DNA of 64,000 nucleotides from Stieleria varia (lineage in GTDB: Bacteria > Planctomycetota > Planctomycetia > Pirellulales > Pirellulaceae): contig NZ_CP151726.1 of the NCBI RefSeq assembly GCF_038443385.1, positions 5,208,001 to 5,272,000 of the forward strand, read 5' to 3'. Below the pieces are notes generated by a model, which did no database searches, had not been told where the DNA came from, and was given only the letters and a program-made list of their open reading frames with translations. The position numbers and the translations under genes were made by a program. Shown here piece after piece: positions 56,347 to 64,000 of this stretch. Position 1 is the first letter of the stretch. Every line of letters begins with the position of its first letter.

Positions 56347-56447
56347 GTAGGTCATGCTCTGCATGACGCCATACGTTTCTCGCAACCTAGCAGTCGCCTA
56401 GCATTTAGACGGGTAGACCGTATTTCGTCATGCAAAGCATGACCTAC
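56347..56447. repeat. Two hairpins between convergent genes
   Basis: gtaggtcatgc (56347-56357) opposes gcatgacctac (56437-56447), and each end also holds its own small hairpin (gtcatgctctgcatgac and gtcatgcaaagcatgac). The stop codon of the next minus-strand gene (56444-56446) is in the right arm. Confidence 0.8.
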
Positions 56448-56803
56448 TTTTGAATCACTTGGCTGATTGCGTTGACGGCGGTGCGTAGCGAACGGGCGGC
56501 CATGACGAAATTGGTATGCCCGCTGACTTCCGGTTGGATTTCTTCGTACAACTCGGTGGCTCGACGCAGCTTGGAAAGTTTTTTCTTGGCCATTTTCAAA
56601 TAGGCTTTGACGTCCACGGACTCGTCCATGGGACCGACGGCCAAGATGAAGTCGTACAGATCGCGGACCACGCCCCGCAGCTCTTCATCCTCTTCGGCTT
56701 CGTCGGCATGTTTGAGAAACGTGCGCACCATCCAGACGTGGGCGATCTGGGTATCGATCGCCCGAACATCGCTGATCAACGCATCGGAGTCGTCTGCGGA
56801 CAT
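56444..56803 (-). CDS. Hypothetical small helical protein
   Basis: The 119-residue protein starts at ATG 56803, four bases behind the stop of the upstream membrane-protein gene; a longer frame adds 39 residues without support. The sequence is almost all helical and charged (DADEAEEDEELRGVVRDLYDF-type acidic stretch at about 32-50; KAYLKMAKKKLSKLRRATELYEEI basic helix at about 62-85). No domain I recognise. Because of the tight spacing it is probably co-transcribed and co-translated with the membrane protein. Function unknown. The final residues and the stop lie in a palindromic repeat. Confidence 0.65.
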   Translation of the reverse strand: MSADDSDALISDVRAIDTQIAHVWMVRTFLKHADEAEEDEELRGVVRDLYDFILAVGPMDESVDVKAYLKMAKKKLSKLRRATELYEEIQPEVSGHTNFVMAARSLRTAVNAISQVIQK

Positions 56804-56807
56804 CGAA

Positions 56808-57428
56808 CTACTCGGACTCAGTTGCCGTCTCGGACGGGGCTGCGTATGGATTGACTGCGTCCGTGTGCGAGGGTGTCTCGGCTGCGTGCGGTGCGGCATG
56901 TTCCGCGTGACCACCGGCACCGGGACTCGGTGCCGCGTGACCGTGTGGCGTGTTCATTGCCACGATCACGACACCGACGACGGTCAACAGCATTCCGCCC
57001 CAGAGCGGAACGCTCATCTGATTCACACCACCGAGCTTGATGGCCGAGACGATCGCGGTGACCGAGACGGCGCCTCCGAACACGATGGGCATCACCAACA
57101 ATGCGTTGCCTTTGCTGATCATCATCGCGCTGGTCAAACAGATTGCACCGAAGGCTCCAAGACAGCCGGCGAGGAAACCCCATTTAGCAGCAGGGTAGTA
57201 TTGTCCAGAGTAGCTGAAACTGTCACCTTTGATTTTCATCACGGCGAGGCCGCCGATGATCGCGATCACGAGGTAGGCGATACCGATGAACACGTAGGGT
57301 TTGAAGGGCGACCAAAGGGGCCTGCCGTCCAGTTTCGGAGCTTGTGCGTTACCAATCGTGGGGCCGTAGCAGCCCCAAAAGATGGCGGTGCCGAGGGCAA
57401 AGAGAATGGGAATCAACATCTTGTTCAT
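56808..57428 (-). CDS. Multi-pass membrane protein, DMT-transporter-like
   Basis: The 206-residue protein has hydrophobic helices near residues 6-22, 46-66, 82-104, 108-131 and 139-160, with GGAV-like glycine motifs (FGGAVSVTAIVSAI) that recall drug/metabolite exporters, but it is half the usual size. A His/Ala/Pro-rich tail follows (about 160-195), then N-P-Y-A-A-P near the end, a planctomycete feature also seen in the 40190 gene. The tail could bind metals or act as a linker. Substrate unknown. A helical protein follows after four bases. Confidence 0.7.
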   Translation of the reverse strand: MNKMLIPILFALGTAIFWGCYGPTIGNAQAPKLDGRPLWSPFKPYVFIGIAYLVIAIIGGLAVMKIKGDSFSYSGQYYPAAKWGFLAGCLGAFGAICLTSAMMISKGNALLVMPIVFGGAVSVTAIVSAIKLGGVNQMSVPLWGGMLLTVVGVVIVAMNTPHGHAAPSPGAGGHAEHAAPHAAETPSHTDAVNPYAAPSETATESE

Positions 57429-57715
57429 GTCATTTCAGGCGAGGGGATGACGGACGGGTTTGGGAAACACGTAGGCGAGCCTCTCCGAGGCTCGCAAATT
57501 TCGCGTCTCGGAGAGACGCGGCTACGTGGTTTGGATGTGTTTGGGGACCACTATCCCGGATTATTCATGCGGATGATTGATTTTAGCGCAATCAGATTCT
57601 TGACAATGAGTTGTGACATCGTTGGGAAATGCAGATTGTTGTTCATCACCCGACGCGTAAGCGAGGGATTTACTGAGTATCCCTCGCTTACGCGTCGGGG
57701 CATGGATCATTCGGG
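57429..57715. repeat. Hairpin region downstream of ychF
   Basis: 287 bases. One perfect 21-bp hairpin, cccgacgcgtaagcgagggat (57649-57669) with its reverse complement at 57679-57699, loop ttactgagt. A second palindrome of gcgtctcggagagacgc type lies at 57511-57527, and the gcctctccgaggc hairpin at 57479-57491. No gene. Confidence 0.8.
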
Positions 57716-57848
57716 CTAGTGCATCGTCCAGTCTTGATTTTGGGGTTAGCCGTTTTGGCGTTAGCCACGGTTGTGTCACGAAAACCGTGGCTAACGCCAA
57801 AACGGCTCATCTACCGAACCCACGTTCTAAGACTGGACGATGCACTAG
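57716..57848 (+). repeat. 133-bp palindromic element, copy 3
   Basis: Same element as 7662-7794, in the same orientation, with CTAG at both ends. The CTA of the right terminal CTAG (57845-57847) is the TAG stop codon of ychF on the minus strand, so the element begins exactly at the gene's end. Confidence 0.88.
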
Positions 57849-58936
57849 GTCTTATTGAGGAAGTGGCAGATGTCACCGTCTTGGACGATGTAGTCTTTGC
57901 CTTCCACACGTAGTTTACCGGCTTGGCGAATGTCTTTCTCGTTGCCGTAGGTTTCCAGGTCCTCCAGCGTGTAGACTTCGGCGCGAATGAATCCTTTTTC
58001 AAAATCGCTGTGGATCACTCCGGCGGCTTGGGGGCCGGTCGCACCAACCGGGATCGTCCACGCCCGGACTTCTTTTTCTCCGGCGGTGAAATAGCTTTGC
58101 AGGCCGAGGGTTTTGTAGATCGCGCGGGCGATGTGATGGAGTGCCGGTTCGGCCAAGCCGACGTCGGCGAGCATCTCGTCGCGGTCTGCGGGATCCAGTT
58201 CGGCGATTTCCGATTCGAGTTTGGCGCTGACGCAGACGATCCCTGCGCCTGCTTTGTCGGCGTGATCGCGTACGAGCGTGACCAGGGGGTCTTTGCCCTC
58301 CAGGTCGTTTTCGCTGACGTTGGCCACGTACAAGATCGGCTTGGCGGTCAGCAGTCCAAAGCTACTGATCGCTTTGGCTTCGGCGTCGGACAGTGTCAGT
58401 GTTCGTAGCGGCTGTTCCGTTTCCAGGTGTGCGTTGCATTTTTCGATCGCGTCCAAACGCACCTTGGCTTCTTTGTCGCCCGCGCGTGCGGCCCGCTGAG
58501 CTTTGCCGATCGCGTTTTCCAGCGTCTGCATGTCGGCCAGCATCAGCTCGGTGTCGATCGTGTCGATGTCGGCCAGCGGGTCGACTTTCCCGGCCACGTG
58601 GATGACGTCAGGGTCGTCAAAGCAGCGGACGACTTGAACGATTGCGTCGACTTCGCGGATATGGGTCAGGAATTTGTTCCCGAGACCTTCGCCGTCACTG
58701 GCACCTTTGACGATCCCGGCGATGTCGACCAGTTTCAGGGCGGCCGGGATGATTTTTTGCGGCTTGATGTATTTCGTGATCCTTTGCAGACGTGGATCGG
58801 GCACACTGACGATGCCTTCGTTGGGCTCGATGGTGCAGAACGGGTAGTTTTCGCTCTGTGCCGATTGCGAGCTTGTCAAAGCATTGAAAAGGGTGCTTTT
58901 GCCGACGTTGGGCAATCCGACGATCCCAGCTTCCAT
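57845..58936 (-). CDS. ychF: Redox-responsive Obg-like ATPase YchF
   Basis: The 363-residue P-loop protein has the same length as E. coli YchF. The G1 motif G-L-P-N-V-G-K-S-T (about 7-15), DIAG (about 71-74) and the TGS-like C-terminal domain are present. The altered G4 motif N-V-S-E-N (about 206-210) is expected of YchF, which prefers ATP over GTP. It binds ribosomes and modulates oxidative stress responses in other bacteria. Its stop codon is formed by the end of the 133-bp palindromic element, but the length is normal, so the protein is intact. Confidence 0.95.
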   Translation of the reverse strand: MEAGIVGLPNVGKSTLFNALTSSQSAQSENYPFCTIEPNEGIVSVPDPRLQRITKYIKPQKIIPAALKLVDIAGIVKGASDGEGLGNKFLTHIREVDAIVQVVRCFDDPDVIHVAGKVDPLADIDTIDTELMLADMQTLENAIGKAQRAARAGDKEAKVRLDAIEKCNAHLETEQPLRTLTLSDAEAKAISSFGLLTAKPILYVANVSENDLEGKDPLVTLVRDHADKAGAGIVCVSAKLESEIAELDPADRDEMLADVGLAEPALHHIARAIYKTLGLQSYFTAGEKEVRAWTIPVGATGPQAAGVIHSDFEKGFIRAEVYTLEDLETYGNEKDIRQAGKLRVEGKDYIVQDGDICHFLNKT

Positions 58937-59207
58937 AACGTGTGATCAAATTTGGGGAAAACGGTTGGTAGGTCCAGAGGCGGAAATCGTATCATCCGAC
59001 CTGCTTTCTTCGTAGGGCGGCGCGTCTGCATTTGGCGAGCGTCCGATGAAGGCCGTCAAGATGTTTTCCGTTGGGGTCGCCGGGGTCCCAATCGAACGAT
59101 TCCCCGGTAAACTTTGGGCACCGTAGCGACGCGACCTTTGAGAATCCGCCCGCGACAGTTCCCCCCAACCTCTGAATCTCCCCTGATTGGCGAAAGTCGA
59201 CCGCCTC
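58937..59207. other. Divergent intergenic region
   Basis: 271 bases between ychF and the KAS III gene. Promoters for both must be here, but I see no clear operator or hairpin. Confidence 0.4.
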
Positions 59208-60212
59208 GTGCCCTACGCTCAACTGGATCAGATCGCCGTTCACTTGCCCGAACGGATCGAAACCAACGCAGAACTTGCACGTGAGTTTCCGCGTTGGGAC
59301 ATTCCTTTGATCGAAGAGAAAACGGGAATTCGCCAGCGACATATCGCCGCTGAGAACGAAACCTCCAGTGATTTGGCGGTGGCGGCGGCGGAGAAGCTGT
59401 TTTCAGAGCACGGAATTGATCGCGGGTCGATCGACTTTTTGATGCTATGCACGCAAACGCCCGATTATCCGTTGCCCACGACGAGTTGTCTGATCCAAGA
59501 CCGATTGGGTCTGAGCACCGGGTGTGGCGCGTTTGATTTCAATTTGGGCTGCAGCGGCTATGTGTACGGCATGGCGATGGCGGACGGGTTGATCCAGAGC
59601 GGTGCGGCTCGACGGATTTTGTTCATCACCGCCGAGACATATTCCAAATACATCGATGCGGAGGATCGCAGTCTACGAACGATCTTTGGCGATGCCGCCG
59701 CGGCGACGTTGATCACGGCGGCTGAGACACCATCGATGTGGGGGTTCAAATTTGGCAGCGATGGCAGCGGCGGCGACATGCTGCTGGTCGGCGACGGAGG
59801 GACTCGGGTCGCAGAGGATGCGATCCAGCCGCGACACCGAAAACGCTGGAAAAGCCGCTTGTACATGGATGGGCCGAGCCTGATCGAGTTCACCGTGGAG
59901 GCGATTCCCAGGTTGGTCGAGGAGATTTTGGCTGAGAATGGATTGAGCGACGGAGAGATCGGCAAGTACTTGATGCACCAGGCCACCTGGAAGATGCTCG
60001 ATCAACTCCGGGAGCGAATGGGGGTTTCGCCGGACCGGTTGCCGATCGAGTTGTCGGACGTCGGCAATACGGTTTCGTGCACGCTGCCGATTTTGATCGA
60101 TCAAATGCGAAATCGTGGCGGATTGGACCCCAAATCGGTTAACATGCTGGTGGGATTTGGAGTCGGTCTTTCGTGGGCCGGCTGCCTTTGGAAAGACCAA
60201 GCCAACGGTTGA
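59208..60212 (+). CDS. 3-oxoacyl-ACP synthase III (KAS III)
   Basis: From GTG 59208 the protein has 334 residues (MPYAQLDQIAVHLPER); a TTG at 59187 would add seven. The catalytic triad is visible: Cys in D-F-N-L-G-C-S-G-Y (about 115), His in L-M-H-Q-A-T-W, and Asn in V-G-N-T-V-S-C. KAS III condenses acetyl-CoA with malonyl-ACP to start fatty-acid synthesis; this version is somewhat diverged from FabH, so it may use another acyl-CoA. The yqgE gene follows after 3 bases, making them likely co-translated. It is not near fab genes, which supports a specialised role. Confidence 0.88.
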   Translation: MPYAQLDQIAVHLPERIETNAELAREFPRWDIPLIEEKTGIRQRHIAAENETSSDLAVAAAEKLFSEHGIDRGSIDFLMLCTQTPDYPLPTTSCLIQDRLGLSTGCGAFDFNLGCSGYVYGMAMADGLIQSGAARRILFITAETYSKYIDAEDRSLRTIFGDAAAATLITAAETPSMWGFKFGSDGSGGDMLLVGDGGTRVAEDAIQPRHRKRWKSRLYMDGPSLIEFTVEAIPRLVEEILAENGLSDGEIGKYLMHQATWKMLDQLRERMGVSPDRLPIELSDVGNTVSCTLPILIDQMRNRGGLDPKSVNMLVGFGVGLSWAGCLWKDQANG

Positions 60213-60215
60213 ACC

Positions 60216-60893
60216 ATGAAAACGAATTTGAGCGGTCGTCTACTCATCGCCTCGCCTTACTTGAGCGATCCCAACTTCATGCGTTCAGTGGTCTTGATCA
60301 TCCGGCATGATGTCGAAGGTGCCTTTGGGCTGCTGATCAATCGACCGACACTTCGTCGCTTTCGCGAATTGGTCGAGATGAACCTTTCGACCGGCTCGGT
60401 GCGAGAGGACGATTTCATTTTTCAAGGCGGACCTGTCGATGGACCTCTGCTGGCTTTGCACGACTTGGCCGGCGTAGGGGAACCGTGTGGGCAGGCAGAA
60501 CCCAAGAACGATGCCGAGTTCTACGGTCCGATGGAATCGCATTCACAGGGCGCCAAGCACACCGTGTTTGATCATCCCGCCGAACCTTGGGGATCGATGT
60601 CGATCGAGTTGGGCAATCCGCCGGCTTGGATCACCGGAGACGACGACCATTTGCGAATTTTGCTCCGCCGACCCGATGCGCGGGTCCGCTACGTCCATCA
60701 GTACAGCGGATGGGGACCTGGGCAGTTGGAGGACGAATTGGAAATGGGCGGTTGGCTGATCGGCGACGCAACCGCGGATTTGATCTTTGGCAACGTCGAC
60801 GAGATCTGGGAAACCGCGGTGAAGCGATGTGGTCATGAGATCCTGGCGTCCATCTCTCCCGGCATTCGCTTTGTCGACCCGATCGTGAACTGA
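60216..60893 (+). CDS. yqgE: YqgE/AlgH family protein
   Basis: The 225-residue protein has the DUF179 fold, recognised by G-R-L-L-I-A-S-P-Y-L-S-D-P-N-F (about 7-21), R-S-V-V-L-I-I and the G-G-P-V-D-G-P-L segment (about 72-79). The late YSGWGPGQLEDEL is also conserved. AlgH affects alginate production in Pseudomonas; the molecular function is unknown. The start ATG lies 3 bases after the KAS III stop, so this is the second gene in the cluster. Confidence 0.9.
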   Translation: MKTNLSGRLLIASPYLSDPNFMRSVVLIIRHDVEGAFGLLINRPTLRRFRELVEMNLSTGSVREDDFIFQGGPVDGPLLALHDLAGVGEPCGQAEPKNDAEFYGPMESHSQGAKHTVFDHPAEPWGSMSIELGNPPAWITGDDDHLRILLRRPDARVRYVHQYSGWGPGQLEDELEMGGWLIGDATADLIFGNVDEIWETAVKRCGHEILASISPGIRFVDPIVN

Positions 60894-60934
60894 ACGATGT
60901 TTCCAACACGGAATGGCGGGAAAGACATTTGTCG

Positions 60935-61675
60935 ATGAGGCGTTTTGTAATTGGCGACATTCATGGATGCTCCAAAGCGTTGCGGACGCTGATCGAAACG
61001 ATCGCACCGACCCCAGAGGACGAGATCGTTTTCCTAGGCGATTACGTCGATCGCGGACCCGATAGTCGCGGTGTCATCGACCAAGTCATTGAGTTGCAGG
61101 AGCAATGCCGTGTCGTTGCCTTGCTGGGAAACCATGAGATCATGCTGCGTGGCGTCGCCATGCGTGGGCTGGACCCCAAAGTTTGGCTTGCCAGTGGTGG
61201 GCACGCGACGGTTGCCAGCTACGGCGGTTCACTGTCAAAGATGCCGGAGTCTCACGAAAACTTCTTTTGCAATCTGCAGCATTTCTATGAGACGAGCGAT
61301 AACATCTTTGTACATGCTTGCTACGAGTATCACTTGCCCATGGACCAACAGTCCGAAGAAATGATGTTTTGGAGTCATCTGACCCACCCGCTGCCTCCGC
61401 CACATTCCAGTGGCAAGCGGGTGTTCGTCGGACACACACCTCAACCCGGCGGCGTCGTTTTGGACATGGGCTATCTGGTTTGCGTCGATACCTATTGTTT
61501 CGGTCATGGGTATCTCACCGCCATGAACGTTGCGACCAACGAGATGTATCAAGTTGATCGCAAAGGGTTTCGCAGGCGAGTTCCCGCGGAGGATTTTATC
61601 GCTGGCGTGCGGTGGGCGTGGAAACGTGTCCGCAAGCTGATTCGCTCGTCACCAGTGGAGCAGAGAGACGCATGA
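60935..61675 (+). CDS. Metallophosphoesterase (serine/threonine phosphatase-like)
   Basis: The 246-residue protein is assigned from ATG 60935; a TTG two codons earlier would add Met-Ser. The calcineurin-like motifs are all present: G-D-I-H-G (about 7-11), G-D-Y-V-D-R-G (about 35-41) and G-N-H-E (about 67-70), with later metal-binding His in V-H-A-C and G-H-T. The family includes protein phosphatases and diadenosine tetraphosphatases; which substrate is used is unknown. The ATGA overlap (61672-61675) couples it to the histidine kinase, so it may affect signalling. Confidence 0.88.
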   Translation: MRRFVIGDIHGCSKALRTLIETIAPTPEDEIVFLGDYVDRGPDSRGVIDQVIELQEQCRVVALLGNHEIMLRGVAMRGLDPKVWLASGGHATVASYGGSLSKMPESHENFFCNLQHFYETSDNIFVHACYEYHLPMDQQSEEMMFWSHLTHPLPPPHSSGKRVFVGHTPQPGGVVLDMGYLVCVDTYCFGHGYLTAMNVATNEMYQVDRKGFRRRVPAEDFIAGVRWAWKRVRKLIRSSPVEQRDA

Positions 61676-63123
61676 TGCAAGGACGCGGGTTGGTCGGAAC
61701 GAGGCCACAGGCGGGAGGCGACGACGTGGACGATCTGCCGGATGATTCCTCAGACGATTCGTCGGCGCATGGTTTCAAGCCGTCACCGCTGTTTCATCAG
61801 CCACAATTGCGTTGGACGATCATCGGTATCTCATGCATTGTGATTAGTGTCGCGATCGCGATCGCATTCGATGCAAAGCCGACTTCGATTTTGATCGCCA
61901 CGGTCGCATCGGCGTTCTTGGTGGGAACGATTCTGTGTCTAGTGCAGATCAATCGATGGGAACAAGCCGGTTTGTTTTACGACGACCAGCACGCCGAGTC
62001 AGCGAAATGGAGTTCCCGCTGGAGAGCATTGCATGCGCAGTCGCAACAGACTGTCACCGTGCTGTCACACCTGACCGATGGCGTCATCATGCTCTCAGCC
62101 GACACGCAAATCTTGTTGATCAACAGTTCTGCTCGGCGTTTGTTGGCGCTTTCGCCGGATCACGTTTTGCTCGGACGCCGACTTGCGGAAATCGTTCGTG
62201 TGCCGGAGATCACCCATGCCGTCCAACAGTCTCTCAAGAACGCAACGGTTGGCAGAAAGTCGCAAACCCGTGAGCTGACCGACAGTATCAACCAAATCGA
62301 AATCATCGATGGTGCCACCGTGCGTCCGATCAGCGTTCGGATCAATCGCATCTCCGACTCGTCCGACAGCAATTTGATTTTGCTGATCAGGGACGAAACG
62401 GATGCCCAGCGTGTCGAAGCGATCCGACGAGAATTCATCGCCAATGTTTCACACGAATTGAAGACCCCGTTGGCGGCCATCAAAGGATACGCGGAGACGG
62501 CGGAACTGGCGATCGAAGATGACCCCCAAGCCGCTTCGCACTTTGTTCGTCAGATCGGCGGTCAATGTTTACGACTGGAAAAGCTGGTCGCCGACATGAT
62601 GCAACTGGCCAGAGCACAATCCAGCCGCGAAAATTTGGACATTGTGCCGATCTCACTTGAGCAAGTCGTTGAGAAGTCGATGACTTCGTTTCATCCGATC
62701 GCCGAAGCCAAAGGCGTCGCATTGAGCTTCCTCCGCGATGAGACCTCTGGCGATCATGAGCATCTCAAAGTGCTCAGCGATGCGGAGGCAACACTCACGA
62801 TTTCGAACAACTTGATCAGCAACGCCATTCGGCATACGCCCAGCGGAGGTCACGTTCAAATCCGTGTCGAGCGTCGTGATAATCATGTCGCATTGGTCGT
62901 CAGTGATGACGGGGAAGGCATCCAGGCAAAGGAACTGGACCGAATCTTTGAACGTTTTTACCGAGTGACCAAGGCTCGCCAACCCAAGGACGGTGGCTCA
63001 GGAGTCGGGCTTTCTATCGTCAAGAATCTGGCTCGCGCTCTCAACGGACAGGTCAATGTGAAAAGCAGTCCGGGCAAGGGGTCGACCTTTGAAGTCCTGT
63101 TGCCAGCGGTACTAAGCGACTGA
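61672..63123 (+). CDS. Sensor histidine kinase (PhoR-like)
   Basis: The 483-residue membrane kinase starts at ATG 61672, overlapping the phosphatase stop by four bases. A cytoplasmic N-terminus of about 48 residues, rich in Asp/Ser, is followed by two transmembrane helices (about 49-70 and 74-96), then a PAS-like domain (about 125-245). The HisKA phosphoacceptor is in F-I-A-N-V-S-H-E-L-K-T-P-L (His about 261). The HATPase has N-N-L-I-S-N-A-I-R-H (N box), D-D-G-E-G-I (G1) and G-S-G-V-G-L-S-I-V (G2). No response regulator gene lies next to it, and the gene after it is a giant secreted protein. It is the fourth gene of the KAS III run. Confidence 0.92.
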   Translation: MMQGRGLVGTRPQAGGDDVDDLPDDSSDDSSAHGFKPSPLFHQPQLRWTIIGISCIVISVAIAIAFDAKPTSILIATVASAFLVGTILCLVQINRWEQAGLFYDDQHAESAKWSSRWRALHAQSQQTVTVLSHLTDGVIMLSADTQILLINSSARRLLALSPDHVLLGRRLAEIVRVPEITHAVQQSLKNATVGRKSQTRELTDSINQIEIIDGATVRPISVRINRISDSSDSNLILLIRDETDAQRVEAIRREFIANVSHELKTPLAAIKGYAETAELAIEDDPQAASHFVRQIGGQCLRLEKLVADMMQLARAQSSRENLDIVPISLEQVVEKSMTSFHPIAEAKGVALSFLRDETSGDHEHLKVLSDAEATLTISNNLISNAIRHTPSGGHVQIRVERRDNHVALVVSDDGEGIQAKELDRIFERFYRVTKARQPKDGGSGVGLSIVKNLARALNGQVNVKSSPGKGSTFEVLLPAVLSD

Positions 63124-63506
63124 CGTAATCGTTGTCCCAGCATGGCTTTGGGGCACGGATGCCGGTTCACCGCTCGGCCTGACCATAGAACGTCCGTACA
63201 CCTCTCTCTTTAGCGGACTTCATCGTCGCGGGGGAGGAGCGAGGTTGCAGTGAACTGCCTGGCAACTCGGCCGGCAACTGGCTGGCAACTGGGCTGGAGT
63301 CTCGGCCGGCAACTCGGCCGGCGCTCCGACCGGGAAAATGAACTTACATCGTTCTTGTATCTTGCCAGGCCTGCTTGGGTTACGATGCTAGCTATCTTGC
63401 GCGACCCGCATGGTTTACCATATCGGATCGGGGCTTGACCAAGATGTCGCCCTTGCCGGCTGATGACGCACACTTGAATCGCAACAATGAGAATTAGGAA
63501 CAGGCA
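63124..63506. other. Intergenic region with repeats upstream of the giant protein
   Basis: 383 bases. Near 63262-63320 short repeats ggcaactcggcc / ggcaactggctggcaactggg occur several times. AGGA stands about 10 bases before the next ATG. No gene or terminator is assigned. Confidence 0.55.
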
Positions 63507-64000
63507 ATGATCTTTCGTCGCAACCGCTCCATTGATCGCAAGCACCTCAAACAAGAGCGTGAGACAAAACGGCGTCGACTGAGCAAGCTCATGTCGCGAC
63601 GACCACAGGTCGAGTCGTTGGAGGATCGCCGTTTGTTGGCGGTGGACATCTCGTTAGCTGCCAGTACTGCAACGGTGAACAGCGATGGCGCCGCCGACGA
63701 AATGTTGATCACAGTTGATACAACGACCGCAGGCGGACCGCTCTTACAGCACAACCGCTTCACTGCAGGCGATGTCGGTTATGCATCTGACTTGGACTGG
63801 GACAGCACCGTAGCGGGCGAACAGACTTTAGCCGCGTTGGCAACTTCCACCATCAACATTGCCAACATGGGTGCCGGGGACGACACGATCCGCATCGTAC
63901 GAGGGAACGATGGGGTCACTGGATCAGGCGACATCAACGCATTCATCGACACAGATGCCGGCGGCCCTGGCGATGACACGATAATCGTTGATGACAGCAC
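63507..64000 (+). CDS. Start of a secreted LEPR-XLL-type giant protein (partial)
   Basis: ATG 63507 opens a frame that runs off the window end (164 codons seen). The basic N-terminus (RRNRSIDRKHLKQERETKRRRL) is followed by V-E-S-L-E-D-R-R-L-L-A-V-D (about residues 35-47), a variant of the LEPR-XLL motif that stands at the start of very large secreted planctomycete proteins. The remaining sequence is Ala/Gly/Asp/Thr-rich with D-G, G-A-G-D-D-T and G-P-G-D-D-T segments (near 125 and 155), like calcium-binding or cadherin-type repeat regions. These proteins usually reach thousands of residues and are exported. The frame is clean to the edge; function unknown. Confidence 0.82.
   Translation, partial: MIFRRNRSIDRKHLKQERETKRRRLSKLMSRRPQVESLEDRRLLAVDISLAASTATVNSDGAADEMLITVDTTTAGGPLLQHNRFTAGDVGYASDLDWDSTVAGEQTLAALATSTINIANMGAGDDTIRIVRGNDGVTGSGDINAFIDTDAGGPGDDTIIVDDS

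Noticed and set aside
59208-60212. KAS III gene as the missing OleA partner of the OleC-like gene
   Set aside because: The active-site context (D-F-N-L-G-C-S-G-Y, G-N-T) is FabH-like, and the two genes are 23 kb apart in unrelated operons.

Overview
The window looks like chromosome from a Pirellulales planctomycete close to Rhodopirellula (an inference from gene content). The signs are two DUF1549/DUF1553 + DUF1501 pairs, two DUF1559 proteins (one with a prepilin leader), PQQ-propeller secreted proteins, a PEP-CTERM protein, a LEPR-XLL-type giant protein at the right edge, a tetrahydromethanopterin C1 gene (mch), and many palindromic intergenic repeats. I see no rRNA, tRNA, CRISPR array, transposase or prophage.

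Layout. 1-8.6 kb: lipoprotein/membrane pair, FHA-GAF-sigma54 activator, PQQ propeller, secreted hypothetical, DUF1559 pseudopilin, thioredoxin-like protein. 8.7-9.5 kb: seven 119-bp tandem units, each a perfect 27-bp-arm hairpin, in front of gdhA. 11.3-15.2 kb: dnaG-rpoD on the minus strand with a clear rpoD terminator. 17.1-22.8 kb: blaI-blaR1 joined to a DUF1549 cytochrome and a DUF1501 protein, with a likely BlaI operator. 24.9-33.4 kb (minus): fatty-acid oxidation cluster of acyl-CoA ligase, thiolase, FadJ-type enzyme, acyl-CoA dehydrogenase and patatin. 34.2-37.8 kb (minus): mch, RimK-like ATP-grasp ligase and OleC-like ligase joined by two ATGA stop/start overlaps. 38.1-39.7 kb: def-fmt. 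39.8-51.2 kb: small lipoprotein, membrane protein, DUF1559 protein, transglutaminase, sugar isomerase-like protein, zinc-ribbon protein, c-type cytochrome, TPP decarboxylase and PQQ protein. 51.3-56.3 kb: PEP-CTERM protein and an 813-aa planctomycete cytochrome with its DUF1501 partner. 56.4-63.1 kb: small helical protein, multi-pass membrane protein, ychF, then KAS III-yqgE-phosphatase-histidine kinase in one run. 63.5 kb to the end: the start of a LEPR-XLL protein.

Genes working together: dnaG/rpoD and def/fmt are housekeeping pairs. The fad cluster supplies activation, dehydrogenation, hydration/oxidation and thiolysis of fatty acids. mch carries out one step of H4MPT-linked C1 transfer, and its ATP-grasp neighbour could work on the cofactor. 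The blaI-blaR1 unit suggests that a surface DUF1549/DUF1501 pair is switched by a proteolytic sensor.

The repeats are the most unusual part: the tandem hairpin array, a 133-bp palindromic element in three copies with CTAG ends, and several REP-like hairpins in which minus-strand genes have their stop codons. Start sites were revised where the longest reading frame was implausible, and each entry gives the reason.
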